DNA of 64,000 bases from Agriotes lineatus (GCA_940337035.1 CALNHX010002800.1:103471-167470); one strand, 5' to 3'. Counted from the first letter of the stretch, positions 11,990 through 23,295 are shown. Numbers and translations: made by a program. Notes: generated by a model from the sequence alone, not told the origin.

Positions 11990-12318
11990 AAATGAAAAAC
12001 TGAATGAGATAAATTTCCAATCATACTTACAATTTTAGAATCAACCAAATTTCTTAGGGTGTATACTGACCAATTTTTAAACCTTATACAGTACACTGAA
12101 TACGTCTCAAAGAAACTAAATAAAATCTGCTTTGCAATGAGAACGGCCTTAAAATATATGAATGAAAAAACTTTGAGAATTCTATATTTTGCAAATTATG
12201 AGTCAGTAATCAAGTACGGCATAATCTTCTGAGAAAGTAATAGTAATTTAACGAAAAAATGTTATCACAAAAAAGACTAGAATAATATATATAGTTTAGG
12301 AAATTATTTAGGAAAACA
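11990..12318 (+). pseudogene. LINE RT C-terminal fragment, left half
   Basis: One plus frame reads ESTKFLRVYTDQFLNLIQY, KLNKICFAMRTALKYMNE and LRILYFANYESVIKYGIIF, with two stops near the end. This is the thumb/C-terminal region of a jockey-type RT (FLGIxIDxxLNWxxHI...CFAIRxL...YFxxFxSxxxYGIIFWG). The mariner at 12,319-13,484 interrupts it, and the LINE resumes at 13,486. Confidence 0.75.
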
Positions 12319-13484
12319 CGAGGTTGTGCTGAAAAGTGCCTGGCTTTGGTGGTAATCGAGTAAGTGAGGCCCGCGTAAACAATACTGCAGCATGTTTAAC
12401 TATTCACTAGCACGCATGCACAGTAACAGAATCGTACGTGCTAGAGTATTCATTCCACGCATTAACAAAGCAGACATGGCCTACACCGGTGTTTGAGCAA
12501 AGTGAGCAACGCGGAGTGATGAAATTCCTTGTCTTACAAGGGAAAGGAGCAAATGAAGTGCATGAAAAGATGCTTGAAGTGTTGAAGGATAACTGTCCCA
12601 GTTATTCGACAGTAACAACGTGGGTATCGAGGCACAAGGCACGGTCAGGAAGACCGATTTCTGCAACCGGGGAACATCAACGCTGTTCACGACCTGATTT
12701 TGCAAGACCGGCGAATTTCGGCTAAGCTGATACCGGAGATACTGAACATTTCTCGTGCAAGAGTTTCCCGTATCATACACAATATTTTAGACATGCGCAA
12801 GCTGTCAGCAAAGTGGATCCCCAAATGCCTGAATGCTGATCAAAAACGCAACCGATTTGATGCTTCACAAGCCATTCTCGACCGATTTAAAGCAGGAACC
12901 AAGAACTTTTTATTTCGTTTAGTGACAATGAATGAAAAGTGGCTACATACATCATTACGATCCTGAAACTAAACAACAGGCGATGGAGTGACACCACAAG
13001 GTTCTCCGAGGCCACAGCGTTATCCTCATCGATTATTTACCAAAGGAGTGTACGATCAACGCCCTATACTACATGTCTCTCTTGGACAAATTGAAGGCGT
13101 TGAAGCAGAAACGCTAAGGAAAGTTGACTCAGGGTGTCTTGTTTTTGCAGGACAATGCATCTGCCCATACCGCTCACCACACCTGATGAAAATCAACCAA
13201 ATTGGCTTCGAACTGTTGAACCACCCGCCCTATTCCCCAGATCTAGCCCCTTCAGACTACCAGCTCTTCCCACAGCTGAAGAAACACCTGAAGGGTACCA
13301 ATTTTGGCTCCAATGAGGAAGTCATCGCAGCTACGGAGGTGTTTTTGGAGGGGTTAAGAAAACTGGAGAAGCGTTGTGCTAACTGGGTTAGCTTGATGGG
13401 GAAGTATGTTGAATAAACTGTGTTTCATATTTCGCTAGCACGTTTTTTTCTATGTAAAGCTAGGAACTTTTCAGTACATCCTTG
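12319..13484 (+). mobile_element. Mariner transposon, inactive, nested in a LINE
   Basis: The terminal inverted repeats are about 28 bp: left CGAGGTTGTGCTGAAAAG, right (reversed) CAAGGATGTACTGAAAAG, followed by similar GTxCCTxGCTTT. The TA target reads CA on the left and TA on the right. The transposase is in fragments: 12,490-12,725 (EQRGVMKFLVLQGKGANEVH, helix-turn-helix), 12,700-12,966 (RRISAKLIPEILNISRARV) and 12,988-13,416 (YSPDLAPSDYQLFPQLKKHL, the third catalytic Asp of DD34D). The first catalytic Asp is replaced by Asn in VTMNEKW, frameshifts follow, and QDNASAHTA is in a different frame. It is non-functional. Only YSPDLAPSDY and the spacing place it in mariner; the subfamily is not resolved. 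Confidence 0.9.
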
Positions 13485-13485
13485 T

Positions 13486-13751
13486 ATACTCACTGTGTAC
13501 GAGTTATATTTATTTGAATGTTTCAATATTTTTACAGAAAAATACAAATGTTTACTATAAATTATTTAAATCCAAGGTATAATATCTGCCCATTAGATAT
13601 CAATTTTCCAATTCATAGATTAAGCCTTACAGAAAAAAACCCTTCTTATAGGGGTATCAAGATATTCAATAAATTGCCAAACCATGTCAAAATTTTGGAA
13701 AATTTTAACAGTTTTAAAATTAAAATAAAAGAATTGTTAATATTATATTAA
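13486..13751 (+). pseudogene. LINE RT C-terminal fragment, right half
   Basis: It continues the LINE split by the mariner. Frames read SYIYLNVSIFLQKN, then RLSLTEKNPSYRGIKIFNKL and HVKILENFNSFKIKIKELLI, ending at TAA. This is the standard C-terminus of jockey/CR1-like RT proteins (KNPxYxGIKIYNKLPxxIKxL). Some residues expected between the halves are missing, so a small deletion accompanied decay. Confidence 0.75.
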
Positions 13752-13754
13752 TTG

Positions 13755-14632
13755 GTTCCAGGCAAATAAGCTTTGTTTAAACCAAAATAAAACTACCACT
13801 TTACTATTTTCAAATAAACAAAATATCTGTGAAACCGTCAAATTTTTAGGCCTTACCTTGGATAACAAACTAACTTGGCAAGCACATGTTGACAATCTTT
13901 CAATTAAGTTATCAAGAACAATTTATGTAATTAGACAAATAAAAAATCGAGTAAACTTAGATGCTGCCATTACTGCATACCACGCATTATTTCATAGTGT
14001 AATGACGTACGGTCTAATAAACTGGGGTACCTCTACACATATTAAAAAAATTTTCATTGTACAAAAAAGAGCCTTGAGAGTGTTGGCGGGAGCGAGTCAG
14101 TTAGACAGTTGTAAACCATTGTTTAAAAAATATAACATATTAACGCTACCGTCAGCAATACTATATTGTAATCTATTATACATAAAAGAACATTATGGCG
14201 ATTATACAAAAAACGGCGATGCCCATGGTTACGACACCCGCAGTCGAGGCGATATACAGGTTCCGCAGCAGAGACTAACGTCCACTAAACGACATAATTT
14301 CGGAATAGGATTATTTAATTCGCTTCCTAGTACTCTCAAAAATGCCCCAACAAAACTCTTCAAAGTTAAGCTTAAAAAACATCTTCTGGCCAATGTCTAC
14401 TATGAACTTTCCGATTTCAGATTTGTTGAAAATTAAGACTGTCTTGTTTTATTGACTTTAGTATTTTTGTTGTTACTGTATTTATCTGTAGTTGACTATT
14501 TCTGTAAATGCATTGTATTTTTTTATTTTTATATTTTTTATATTTAAACTGGAATTGTGACATATCTAAGCACCACGATGTATATTATGATGAATAAAAA
14601 TACAATACAATACAATACAAATACAATAAATC
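13755..14632 (+). mobile_element. 5'-truncated jockey-like LINE with ACAAT-type tail
   Basis: A single plus frame is open from about 13,757 to the TAA at 14,434-14,436. It starts WFQANKLCLNQNKT (just after the position of the RT YADD box) and continues VKFLGLTLDNKLTWQAHVDN, RALRVLAGASQLDSCKPLF, HGYDTRSRGD and FGIGLFNSLPSTLKN, ending in a basic tail. About 150 bases of 3' UTR lead to the tail at 14,594-14,632, made of AATACA/ACAAT repeats. The intact C-terminal frame means this copy is younger than the LINE just upstream. Truncation at the 5' end is typical of target-primed insertion. Confidence 0.85.
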
Positions 14633-15163
14633 TAGAACCATACAGCCATATGTTCGATATACCGATACCATCGTGTCGTATTGTATCGGTTCGGGGTAGT
14701 ATTGTATACAAAAGTACCGGTACGCATTTGATCCAGGATATTTTCTAGGATTATTTATACGAACCTTTGAATCATAGTGTAGCACTTTAGTAATAATGAT
14801 GACACTAACAATCAAGACATCAACAATAAATAATATAAAATCGGTATTATCTTAAAAAGTAACATGAAAATAATAATCAAAACATATTTATACTTTCCAA
14901 CAACCATTAGTTCTATTAATGTAGCGTGTCTTTTAAACATGAACACTACAATTATATAAAGAAGCATTCTGTCTTTTAAAAACATTATTGCAGTTAACCC
15001 TTTAGTGACCCCGCACCGTCAAAATGTAGAATCACAATCTAAAACACGATTAAAATAATAAAATAAAACTCACTGAAAGCAGAAATTTTAACTAATTTAT
15101 CAAATACCCAAGACGAGAAGGTAATCACGATGGAGTGACGCAATTGTCTTTTATAAACTCGGG
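14633..15163. other. Unassigned stretch
   Basis: AT-rich DNA. Around 14,655-14,725 there are CGATACCGATACC/GTATCGGT-like repeats that may be a decayed small satellite or palindrome. Nothing else is recognised. Confidence 0.3.
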
Positions 15164-15302
15164 TACCGTAAAACGGGGTGAAATTGACCGCCGGGGTGAG
15201 ATTGTCCGAAAAGTTCCAAAAAGTTTATTTTGCATTTCAAGATCAACAGTGATGCATAATAGGAAAACAAAAAAAAATCAATCTTTAGTCAAATGTCTGT
15301 AC

Positions 15303-15562
15303 CGATGGGGCCACACTTATATATAACAGCAATGAGATAACATGAACAAGAAGATAACACGTATTGCTTGAGTAAGAAAAAGATAAAACATAGCAAATAT
15401 TCGAGAAGGCTTGAAGCATAATTTAATTATGACATTTGTCAACTAAACATGCCTACTAAAATAATTTTTTCGTATGGCCATCTCTTTCTTACTCAAGCAT
15501 TCTATTTTGTTATTCATGTTATCTCAGTGCTGTTATACATAATTATGGCCACATTGGTATAT
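15303..15562. repeat. Inverted repeat with ~85-bp arms
   Basis: About 15,303-15,390 pairs with 15,476-15,562. Shared strings are GAGATAACATGAA, TGCTTGAGTAAGAAA and TATAACAGCA. The loop is about 85 bases. A second weaker pair, 15,895-15,942 with 16,228-16,275 (shared AGTTGGGCAAACA), lies further in. Both sit inside the TA-target element and may be parts of a formerly larger palindrome. Confidence 0.7.
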
Positions 15563-16642
15563 TAATAACACAATACTACTTGTTGAGTAAAGAAATTGGA
15601 TTCTTCAGGAAGAAAACGAATGTCAAATGTTAATTTATTAGAAAATTACATAACCTACAAACTTCTACCTCCACAAACCCAACAAAATCAATTAGACCTG
15701 TCTAATATTTTTTTTGTAGTAGAACATTGTCTTTTATAGCCTGTTGTCAACTCGCAATATTTATATTTATGGCCTACTACTTTTTACATAAATATTTAGA
15801 CAAAGATGCAGATTTCTGTAATTTTTGGGGTGAGATTGACCGCTGTCAAGTTGCACTACTCATGCATAGATGGAACCTTACCATGTATTTATCTAGAGAT
15901 CCTGTATATAGTTTACTAATAAGAGTTGGGCAAACAGCATGATTTGCTATACATTTTTGATCCAAATTAGATATTTGACATATGTCCAACAAAGAGGTTA
16001 TGGGAGCGAACCTTGCTAACTTGTCTTTGATGGGAGAGTTTTCAGAGTATTGATCATTCTTAGGATCTCTATAACCGACTATTTGGAATATACGGCCAAT
16101 TTAGTTAAGATTTAGACTTGCATGTGTGAAACTTTCAGTCGTAACATGTTACAAAATATGTAAAAACGGCACGTTTATTACACATGCCTTGTAAAAAATG
16201 ATTCAAACCAATCAAAATGTATCCCGTTGTTTGCCCAACTCTTAGTAACCTATATACTCTATATCTATCAAGTATTTAGCTATTAGAGATAAGTTTGTGT
16301 GGTCTGTAGTAGAAGATATAGACACCATTGAATACAATAATTATGTTGTCTAAATACTTCCACCTCCCAGAATCGAGCGACGAGGGCATCATATTTTTCC
16401 AAACAGTGCTAGTATAGACTCTTATATGCAGTAAATAAACGTATCTTAGTTACCATTATATTTTTTCAGAGCATTTACTTAGTTTATAATGAATAAAAAC
16501 CATTGTGACTTCTTATGGTGTCTAAATAATTTATTTTTTCATTTTTTGACATGGTTATTTTTTTCTATATATTTTTTTTTAGTTAGAGAGCAGTTTATTA
16601 TATCTAAACTGTGGTCATTCTCACCTCAACAAGCATTATATA

Positions 16643-16874
16643 CCGAGTGACTAAATGATTGAATTTTTTTTTATTAGGTTGGCACTGTTTATGTTGGTGG
16701 AACTGTAAGTCTATGTCAAATGCGAGGTTAGCGGGTTAGGTTTTGCGTCAGTTTTGACATAGAATGACGCAAAACCTAACCTAGGACCATTGAATTTGAC
16801 ATAGACTTACAGTGCCACCAACATAAACAGTGCCAACCTAAGAAAAAAAATTTCAATCATTTATAGTCACCCGG
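16643..16874. mobile_element. Palindromic MITE, family A copy 1
   Basis: A 232-bp, almost perfect hairpin between TA dinucleotides. The arms start CCGAGTGACTA and end TAGTCACCCGG. Next come AGGTTGGCACTGTTTATG and then a core of TAAGTCTATGTCAAAT and GGTTAGGTTTTGCGTCAG turning back on itself at TTTTGACA. Its sister is at 52,992-53,227. It carries no coding capacity. The TA target suggests mobilisation by a Tc1/mariner-type transposase. Confidence 0.85.
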
Positions 16875-17120
16875 TAGAAAATTACTAGAGTTTTAGGTAG
16901 GCGGCCAATCTCACCCCAAAGATAGGAGTGAGATTGACCGGGGTGTTTTTATTTTTTTTTTTCTATTGTAAATAAAAAAAGTAATGTTCTGAGAGTGTTA
17001 AAAGTTATATGGCTTATAGACTCATACGTATTCGGCCATTGTAATTCTATTGGTGCAACAACAGAAAAGTTATTAACTAAAGAATGCTAAAAGTGGTCAA
17101 TCTCACCCCGTTTTACGGTA

Positions 17121-17604
17121 TTAAAATGTTCCCAGGGATTTATCGAATTTTGCAACGATATCCTAGTGAGAAGTTGCTGTTAAAAATATTTACGCTGAAT
17201 AATGAAGTTCTCTGTGGATATTGAATCACTATCATAAAACTTGTTCGGATGCATGAAAGCTTCAGTCCGCCAGAATTAGTTATTCCTCTTAGAATTTGTC
17301 AACTACGATTTTGCTGTACTAGCTGAAACCCAAAGAGTAGTACGTACACAGATTGAACAGGAAGATTTCGGCTCAGCAAAAGCATTTTGTTTTAATTTTT
17401 ATTCTTTAGTTTGTAAAAGCTTGAAAGTTATTTACGTTCGACCATCTCGCCCTATTTCGATAAAACACGAAATATAAATATAAAACAACCTCATTGAGAT
17501 TGTTTTATTTTTATGTTAAAAATTTAAAAACTGGAGTTATATATAGCCAAAAGATGAGTTATTGGAACCCAGGCGGCAAAAACGTTGGATCGGTCTTGAC
17601 GATA
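17121..17604. other. AT-rich stretch, nothing recognised
   Basis: No coding frame, tRNA, terminal repeat or tandem array could be supported here. Confidence 0.3.
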
Positions 17605-18360
17605 CTTCGTTTTTTTTTCGTATTTGTTATTTCTAGTTTCGAATAGTGGCTGGATTTTGTTTTCCAAACTTGATTTTATCTTTTGTTTGGAGAACTCAAG
17701 TGTTTAAATCATTATTTTAACGGCGTTTGTTTTTCATCTCTCGAAATGAAGCATCTTAAGGGCTTAAATTGTTTTTATGTTCAAACACGCATATCTGTAA
17801 AACAGTTGAACTTAGAAGTATAAAGTAGCATATCAAAAGAAAGCTCATTAAAAGGGCTTTTCAAAAATACAAAAATATACAGGGCGTTCCTTTTGAAAAA
17901 AAATCGAAATCATTAAATCTGCAAATGTTGAGCACCCTGTATAGCATTAATACCCAGATCCACCATTTTACACTTGAAAGGTGCCACGAAATCATAATTT
18001 TTTCGTAGGCTTTTCCTTCATTCAATTGTTTTCTGTAGCTTACAGCAGTCGCCTGAAATTAAGCATTTTTTTGCATAAAATCGTTAATATCTCCAAAACA
18101 GTTGACGTTAGACCCATACAACTTTATATAAAAATAATGAGTATTTCAATGCAAAAGTTTTAAGCTACCCAAATATAGGGCATTCCATTAAAAAAAAGAG
18201 CACGTTTGATTCGCCACACTTTTTTGAGACACCCTGTATAATGAGCACTATTTTAGTAATGTGCACCACCTTCGTACCTACAACTTTTATATACACAATA
18301 TCCATGTAACTTTAATATTTTTAGAAATATCTTCCACCCCCGCTTCGTTGTCAAACCCTG
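17605..18360 (+). repeat. Truncated copy of the giant foldback element (right arm)
   Basis: It matches 59,025-59,775 nearly end to end in the same orientation. Shared strings include GGAGAACTCAAGTGTT, TATACAGGGCGTTC, CACTTGAAAGGT and GCACCACCTTCGTACC. The right end AACCCTGTG is a mutated form of GGACCCTGTA. The left arm and the middle are missing. Internal CACCCTGTATA strings are part of the repeat and not separate insertions. Confidence 0.8.
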
Positions 18361-19394
18361 TGTCTAGTTCTCGTATCGTTCTGGATAACGATGCTCGAGT
18401 AATATCTTGCTCTACAAGTGCAAACACTCTTTTAATTAAAATTAATTAATTTAATTTGAGAACAAATTAAGTTTCTTCCTGTTTTTATTTCTGATTACAA
18501 TTTCATCCAAGTCATTATCGTCCAGGATGGGCTTTTAGTGAATTTTTTGCTTTGGCCAGCAGATGGGCTCATCGCTTTTCAGTGTGAGCAACACTGCACT
18601 TACAGTACTCACATTTGATCTATAATAATAGAAAAACTGAGTATGCAATTTATAAACGTTAACTGGAGAAAAGGACTTCAATTGTTTCCGTAACTTTCAT
18701 AAGTTAATAACTTACCAATTAACTTCTTTGACAGCTTGCAGTGTTTTTGGCATGGTTAAAAGAATTTTTAATACTACAAAAGACTGCCTTGATGGATATA
18801 TTAACAGATTTTTTTCAATTTCATGTAAAAACAAAACACGCTCAAAAACAAATGCAAACCGCTGCCACAATAAACAGCAATAAACAATAATAAAACAATA
18901 AAATAACTATATCAGCTGTAAACAATTTCAGAGATCGCCCAACAAATAGTAAACCATATTAGTAAACATAGATATAAGTGAGGTTAATGACACCCTCGAA
19001 TTAGTTAACAATTATACCAACCCATAAACGCTAAATATGAACGTTAATTGTTAAATCGCTCGCTGTTAATGCATATACGTTAGAAATATATTTATTTTCA
19101 GCTATTGTAAGACTATAGTTTGAAGGTTTTATTCAAAATTATTGCTCTTGAGCATATTATTTGCAAAAAGCATCGATCGTTATGATTTTTTTTATGTTGG
19201 TATAGAGTCACCGTTTCAAACTGCATAAAAGTGCATACGCTCAAGTTATATCCTAGGTCATATTAATTACTAACCAATACTAACATTACTAACATCGTAG
19301 CATAGACAACGTTCATTATGATGACTTGCTGACTTGGCTATTTTTAAACCACGCGGTCACCGCGCTGAGCTACAATATCCGTATTTCGTAATTA
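18361..19394. other. AT-rich stretch, nothing recognised
   Basis: No gene or repeat could be supported. The right edge includes the TTA target (19,392-19,394) of the composite element that follows. Confidence 0.3.
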
Positions 19395-19642
19395 AGGCGG
19401 ATTTACACGTGTATAGTAGCTAAAGCAAGTTAATAAATCATGTAGCTTAATTTAGCTACTTGCATCATGTAAACATTTACGTTTAGTATTTGAGCAAGTA
19501 AAGAATTTAGTAAACTATTTTGCCAAGTGAATAGAAATCAGTTCTATTTACTTGAGCAAGTGACGTACCCCCACCACAATTTTCGTTAACTAAGCGCAAA
19601 CTAGCAAGTGTAGACAGGTTAGTTTAGTAAAGTGCATTAGTC

Positions 19643-20678
19643 CAAATACGTTCAACTAACAAAACCGGTCACTCCTCTTTAAATCAAGCGACAAGTATGA
19701 CAGCGCCCTCATGCGGCAAAAGGTGATCGCTCAGCTTCGTGTTTCATGTTCTCGTATGGTAATTAATTACATTGTAATAAGTAAACATGTATAATATTAA
19801 ATCAATTTTGTGCAATAAAATAGTTTTGCCCTTAGATTGCCCCTTATGCAGCGATTGTCAAAAAGTATTTCTAGAAATTTTTTTGAATGTGTTGATAAAT
19901 TGTTTTATCAAGGAATACAATGAGAATTTGGATGACCATTTGCCAAACAAAAGAAATGTAAAAGCGAAAAATATTTTACACGAATAATTTGTGCTAATCA
20001 AAGTTCTATAGTAAAGGGTATTACAATGTATATTAATGATTTTGTGCAATAGTTGTTAAATATTGTGAATAAACATACTGAAAACTTTATTATTTGTTGT
20101 ACTAATTTTTAATCCTAATGTCATCATCCCTCTTAAAAGCTTAATAGCTTTTCTTTTCAATGTTGAAGCCTAAACGCAATCAATTATTTGCACAGTATTA
20201 AAATTTTTTGCAATGTTACATTTTCGAAAATTTAATGTTAAACTAGACAATTACCCGATTTTTTAAACCCGTTCCTGGTCTAATCGCTACATATAAATAA
20301 TTAATTGAACAACAGTTTCACTATATTTTGTTGCTTTATACTGAACAAGAAGTAAAATATCTATCTACTCAGATTGCACAATATAGTGTTGTGCATTCTG
20401 TATTAAATACTTTGCATTTATTATTTATATATTCATTTCATGAATGCGTTTAATACTAATCTGAATGTCTACTGTGCAAATTAAGTTATTATACTTTCAC
20501 TCAGAATTATTTACTTTGCAAATATTGATTAAAATACTGTGCATTTAATTACAAGTCATATTTGAAACTCCCGCCATGTTTCCACCTTTCTACGCTTGGC
20601 GGCGCTGCTGCAGTTGTCCCAAATGAAAACAGTGCATTAGACATAAAAGTGACCGGTATTGTTAGTTGAACGTATTTG
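19643..20678. mobile_element. 1,036-bp TIR element with perfect 7-bp target duplication
   Basis: The inverted ends match over about 30 bases with one difference (CAAATACGTTCAACTAACA... and its complement ending at 20,678). Perfect ATTAGTC copies flank them at 19,636-19,642 and 20,679-20,685. The interior is AT-rich with one short frame (19,787-19,987) that I do not recognise. A duplication of 7 bp, or 8 bp with one change, does not by itself name the superfamily. It lies inside the Harbinger-like composite just upstream of the MADF fragment, so it inserted later. Confidence 0.75.
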
Positions 20679-20718
20679 ATTAGTCAGACCAGCCGTTCGC
20701 CAGATAATTTGTTGAAAC

Positions 20719-20858
20719 ATGGCGTCTCCTTGGAATGAAGATACAACATTAAAATGTGTGCAAGAATTTCGGGAAACAGAATGTTTGTGGAATACCAGAG
20801 CTAGCCTTTACAAGAATAAACAAGCCCAAGACAACCATTCCCTTTTCCACACACGCTT
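20719..20858 (+). pseudogene. MADF-domain N-terminal fragment
   Basis: An ATG at 20,719 opens MASPWNEDTTLKCVQEFRE followed by TECLWNTRASLYKNK. This is the start of a MADF (Myb/SANT-like) domain, whose signature is a helix, then xxCLWNxxSxxYKxK. After about 45 codons the sequence changes into a dispersed repeat (starts ~20,863) and the domain is cut off. In insects such proteins are either transcription factors or the second ORF of PIF/Harbinger transposons. Its position just inside the left inverted repeat of the composite favours the latter. Confidence 0.6.
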
Positions 20859-20862
20859 TTTT

Positions 20863-21535
20863 ACTTCCTTTTACTATAAAGAAAGTATTGGATTCACCCC
20901 AAAAATTCGAAATTGAGTTTTCAACGGATCTTCACGTTTTAGAGTCCCCTGATCCCAAAAAACATATTTTTTTTCATTGGTCGGTCTGTGTGTGTGTCTG
21001 TCTGTCTGTGAACAGAATATCTCAAAAACGAAAAGAGGTATGGCGTTGAAACTTCATATATAAGTTTTGTGTACTATGTAGATGAGACAGCAAGCTTTCG
21101 AATAAAATCGCATAACCGGAAGTAGGTGTTTACTCTTGTGATTTTTCAGTTTTTTTCGATTTTTTTAAAAACGGTTCTAACGATTTTTTTTTAACTTTAC
21201 ATTTTTCTTACATTTTTAATGTGTATTGATGTGAGATAGGTGATTTTCCAGTTGAATACTTCTAAAGTGGGTTTCTTTTGTTTTTTTTTCTATTTTTTTA
21301 TTAACTCCTATTTTAAATAAAACACCCGGTATATTATTACATTTTTGAATTCACCTTAAAATTCTAGAAAAAATTTGTCTCTTCAACTAACTCTCTATTT
21401 TGTAGAATTTGTAATTTTTGAAAATTTTTGACAAATGGTTAAACATTAAAAATGAAATTTTTGACTAATTATAAGATCACTGTAAAAGAAAGTTGTGTGA
21501 GTGTATCACACCAGATTTTTTATTATAGCTATACT
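20863..21535 (+). repeat. Dispersed repeat B, copy 1
   Basis: A ~670-bp repeat shared with 34,677-35,460. It starts ACTTCCTTTTACTATAAA and includes GTATTGGATTCACCC, a GT-rich microsatellite (about 20,985-21,010), GACAGCAAGCTTT and GCATAACCGGAAGTA. It ends near ATCACTGTAAAAGAAAG. The start (ACTTCCTTTTAC) and the reversed end (CTTTCTTTTACAG) are similar, so it may be a short-TIR DNA element. No coding capacity is seen. Confidence 0.7.
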
Positions 21536-21543
21536 TTCTATTA

Positions 21544-22111
21544 TCGGGTGTCTTAAAATGAATTACATCTAGTATGCTTTAAATTTCCCATAATGCAATC
21601 TAAAATTTTACTTGAAATTGGCAAGACTGTAAGTCTATGTCAAATTCGAGGTTAGCAGGTTATGTTTTGCGCATATATTTAATACTACTATATTGCTAAT
21701 GCCTGTAAGTGGGGTGGTCACAACGTAAGTGAGACAGACAACCAACTCTTCTACTTGGTGAGCTGTGCGCAAGCGTCGTCCAGCGAGGTGGGGAAGTGAG
21801 CCACACGGTCAAGTTTAAAATTCGCTTCTAAAGGCGGAGTTCGAATTCTCAGGCATGCGCACGAGACGCGTAGTACTCAGAGTGAGACTATTTCGGCGCC
21901 GTAATATGTTCGCCCGTTCTCAGACCGTACTAGCAATATAGAAGTAAAAATATATGGTTCTGCGTAGTTTTTGTCAAAACTGACGCAAAACCGAACCTGC
22001 TAACTTCGAATTTGACATAGACTTACAGTCTTGCCAATTTCAAGTAAAATTTTAGATTGCATTATGGGAAATTCAAAGCACACTAGATGTAATTATTTTT
22101 AAGACACCCGG
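21544..22111. mobile_element. Foldback MITE with ~125-bp arms and insert, palindromic-core family
   Basis: The left arm (21,544-21,672) pairs with the right arm (about 21,966-22,111). Ends are (C)CGGGTGTCTTAAAA next to TA. Arms share TTTCCCATAATGCAATCTA and then the core TAAGTCTATGTCAAATTCGA and GGTTATGTTTTGCG. The loop (about 21,690-21,965) is a GC-richer insert bounded by its own short inverted CTATATTGCTA/TAGCAATATAG. The core matches the MITEs at 16,643, 52,992 and 60,271, although the outer arms are unrelated. Confidence 0.75.
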
Positions 22112-22796
22112 TATATCAGCTAATTTACCTTCTTCTTAGTCTAACATCGTCACCGATGTGTAGTGATCACGGGAAGTCACTCTTCGTCCATATTATGGAT
22201 GACTCTGTGTACGACACGTTGCCATCCTTGCCAATTGTTTGTTTCGCGCGTTGCGGTTTCCAACGTCTACGCTTTTCTGTTGATCTTCCTTGGACAACTA
22301 GCTTCTCTATGTTTTCATTCCTACTGATGTGACCAAAAAATATCAAAATTCTGCTTTATGTCAGATAAAACAGTTGCTGTTGTGGTCGGATTTCATTTAA
22401 AAGATATTAGTCCTTCTAGCTGTCCAAGGTACACGACGCATCCTACGCAAACACCACATCTCAAAGGCGTCTATGCGTTTTCTATCAGCAGCATGTATTG
22501 CCCATGTCTCTGAACCGTAGGAAAAGGCAGGAAACACCAATGTTTTTACCAACTGGATTTTCGTGGTTTCTGTAAGGTTTCTGTCCTCCCATAACTTTGT
22601 TAGTTGGGTCATTGCGGTTTTTGCCAACTGAATACGTATTCGGATCTCAGGTTCACAGCTGCCAGATTTGTGAAGGACGAAACCAAGGTATGTGAACTGT
22701 TCCACAACTTCGCAGTTGCCAATGATTACAAATTGCCTTCTATTCTCATTTTCACGATCAACTATCATGATTTTGGTTTTGCTATAGTTTATTTTA

Positions 22797-23099
22797 TCGC
22801 CACCGTGGCCGAGCGGTTAGGGCGTCAGGGTGCGATGCCACGGTACGGGGTTCAATCCCGACACCTGGCAACTGGAGGGCTGCCCACCCAGTCGCTTTAA
22901 ACATTGGGTACCGAAACTACAGTTGTGGAAGTAGGGAAAGTAAGGCACTTGTCGAAGACGTGATGTGATGCTAACCACATCACCCAGTACGCCGTTAACG
23001 GTGTGCCGGATTGACTGGGTTTCGGAAAGAGATATTTCGACGACTCTGACTCGCCTTGTCTCAGGCTATGTTCCTACATAGAATGAAGTGACCGAACTC
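22797..23099 (+). mobile_element. tRNA-derived SINE inserted in a LINE
   Basis: The head at 22,797-22,870 resembles a type II (Leu/Ser-like) tRNA: A box TGGCCGAGCGGTTAGGG, B box GGGTTCAATCCC. It is followed by a ~230-bp body of higher G+C than its surroundings. Flanks are an 11-of-12 target duplication TAGTTTATTTTA/TAGTGTATTTTA (22,785-22,796 and 23,100-23,111). This is not a functional tRNA gene, because the acceptor stem does not close after the B box. The insertion is oriented opposite to the LINE. Confidence 0.85.
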
Positions 23100-23295
23100 T
23101 AGTGTATTTTAAGACCAAATTCTGCACTAGTATTTTCAAGTAAGTTTAGTAATTCGATAAGTTCTTCATCTTCAGCTATGAGAACAGTGTCATCAGCGAA
23201 CCGAAGATTGGAGAATCTTTTCCCCCCGATCTTGATTTCTCCATTCCAGCGCATTACGAATTTGCTGTAGATATTGTATACATCTTACAGATTCT

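Larger units (their letters stand above)
15166..17118. mobile_element. Non-autonomous TA-target DNA transposon with repeated internal motif
   Basis: The ends are inverted: left CCGTAAAACGGGGTGA at 15,166 and its complement TCACCCCGTTTTACGG ending at 17,118 (one mismatch in the adjacent bases). Both sides are bordered by TA (15,164-15,165 and 17,119-17,120). The motif GGGGTGAGATTGACC, or its complement, recurs near 15,193, 15,829, 16,615, 16,899, 16,925 and 17,095. TIRs starting C-GTAAAAC-GGGGT with TA targets are typical of pogo-like Tc1/mariner-superfamily elements in insects. That assignment is inferred, because I see no transposase. Two shorter foldbacks and a palindromic MITE are nested inside. 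Confidence 0.8.

Noticed and set aside
22801..22875. A tRNA-Leu/Ser gene
   Set aside because: Good A and B boxes, but the acceptor stem does not close, the sequence continues as a SINE body, and target duplications bracket the whole 303-bp unit.
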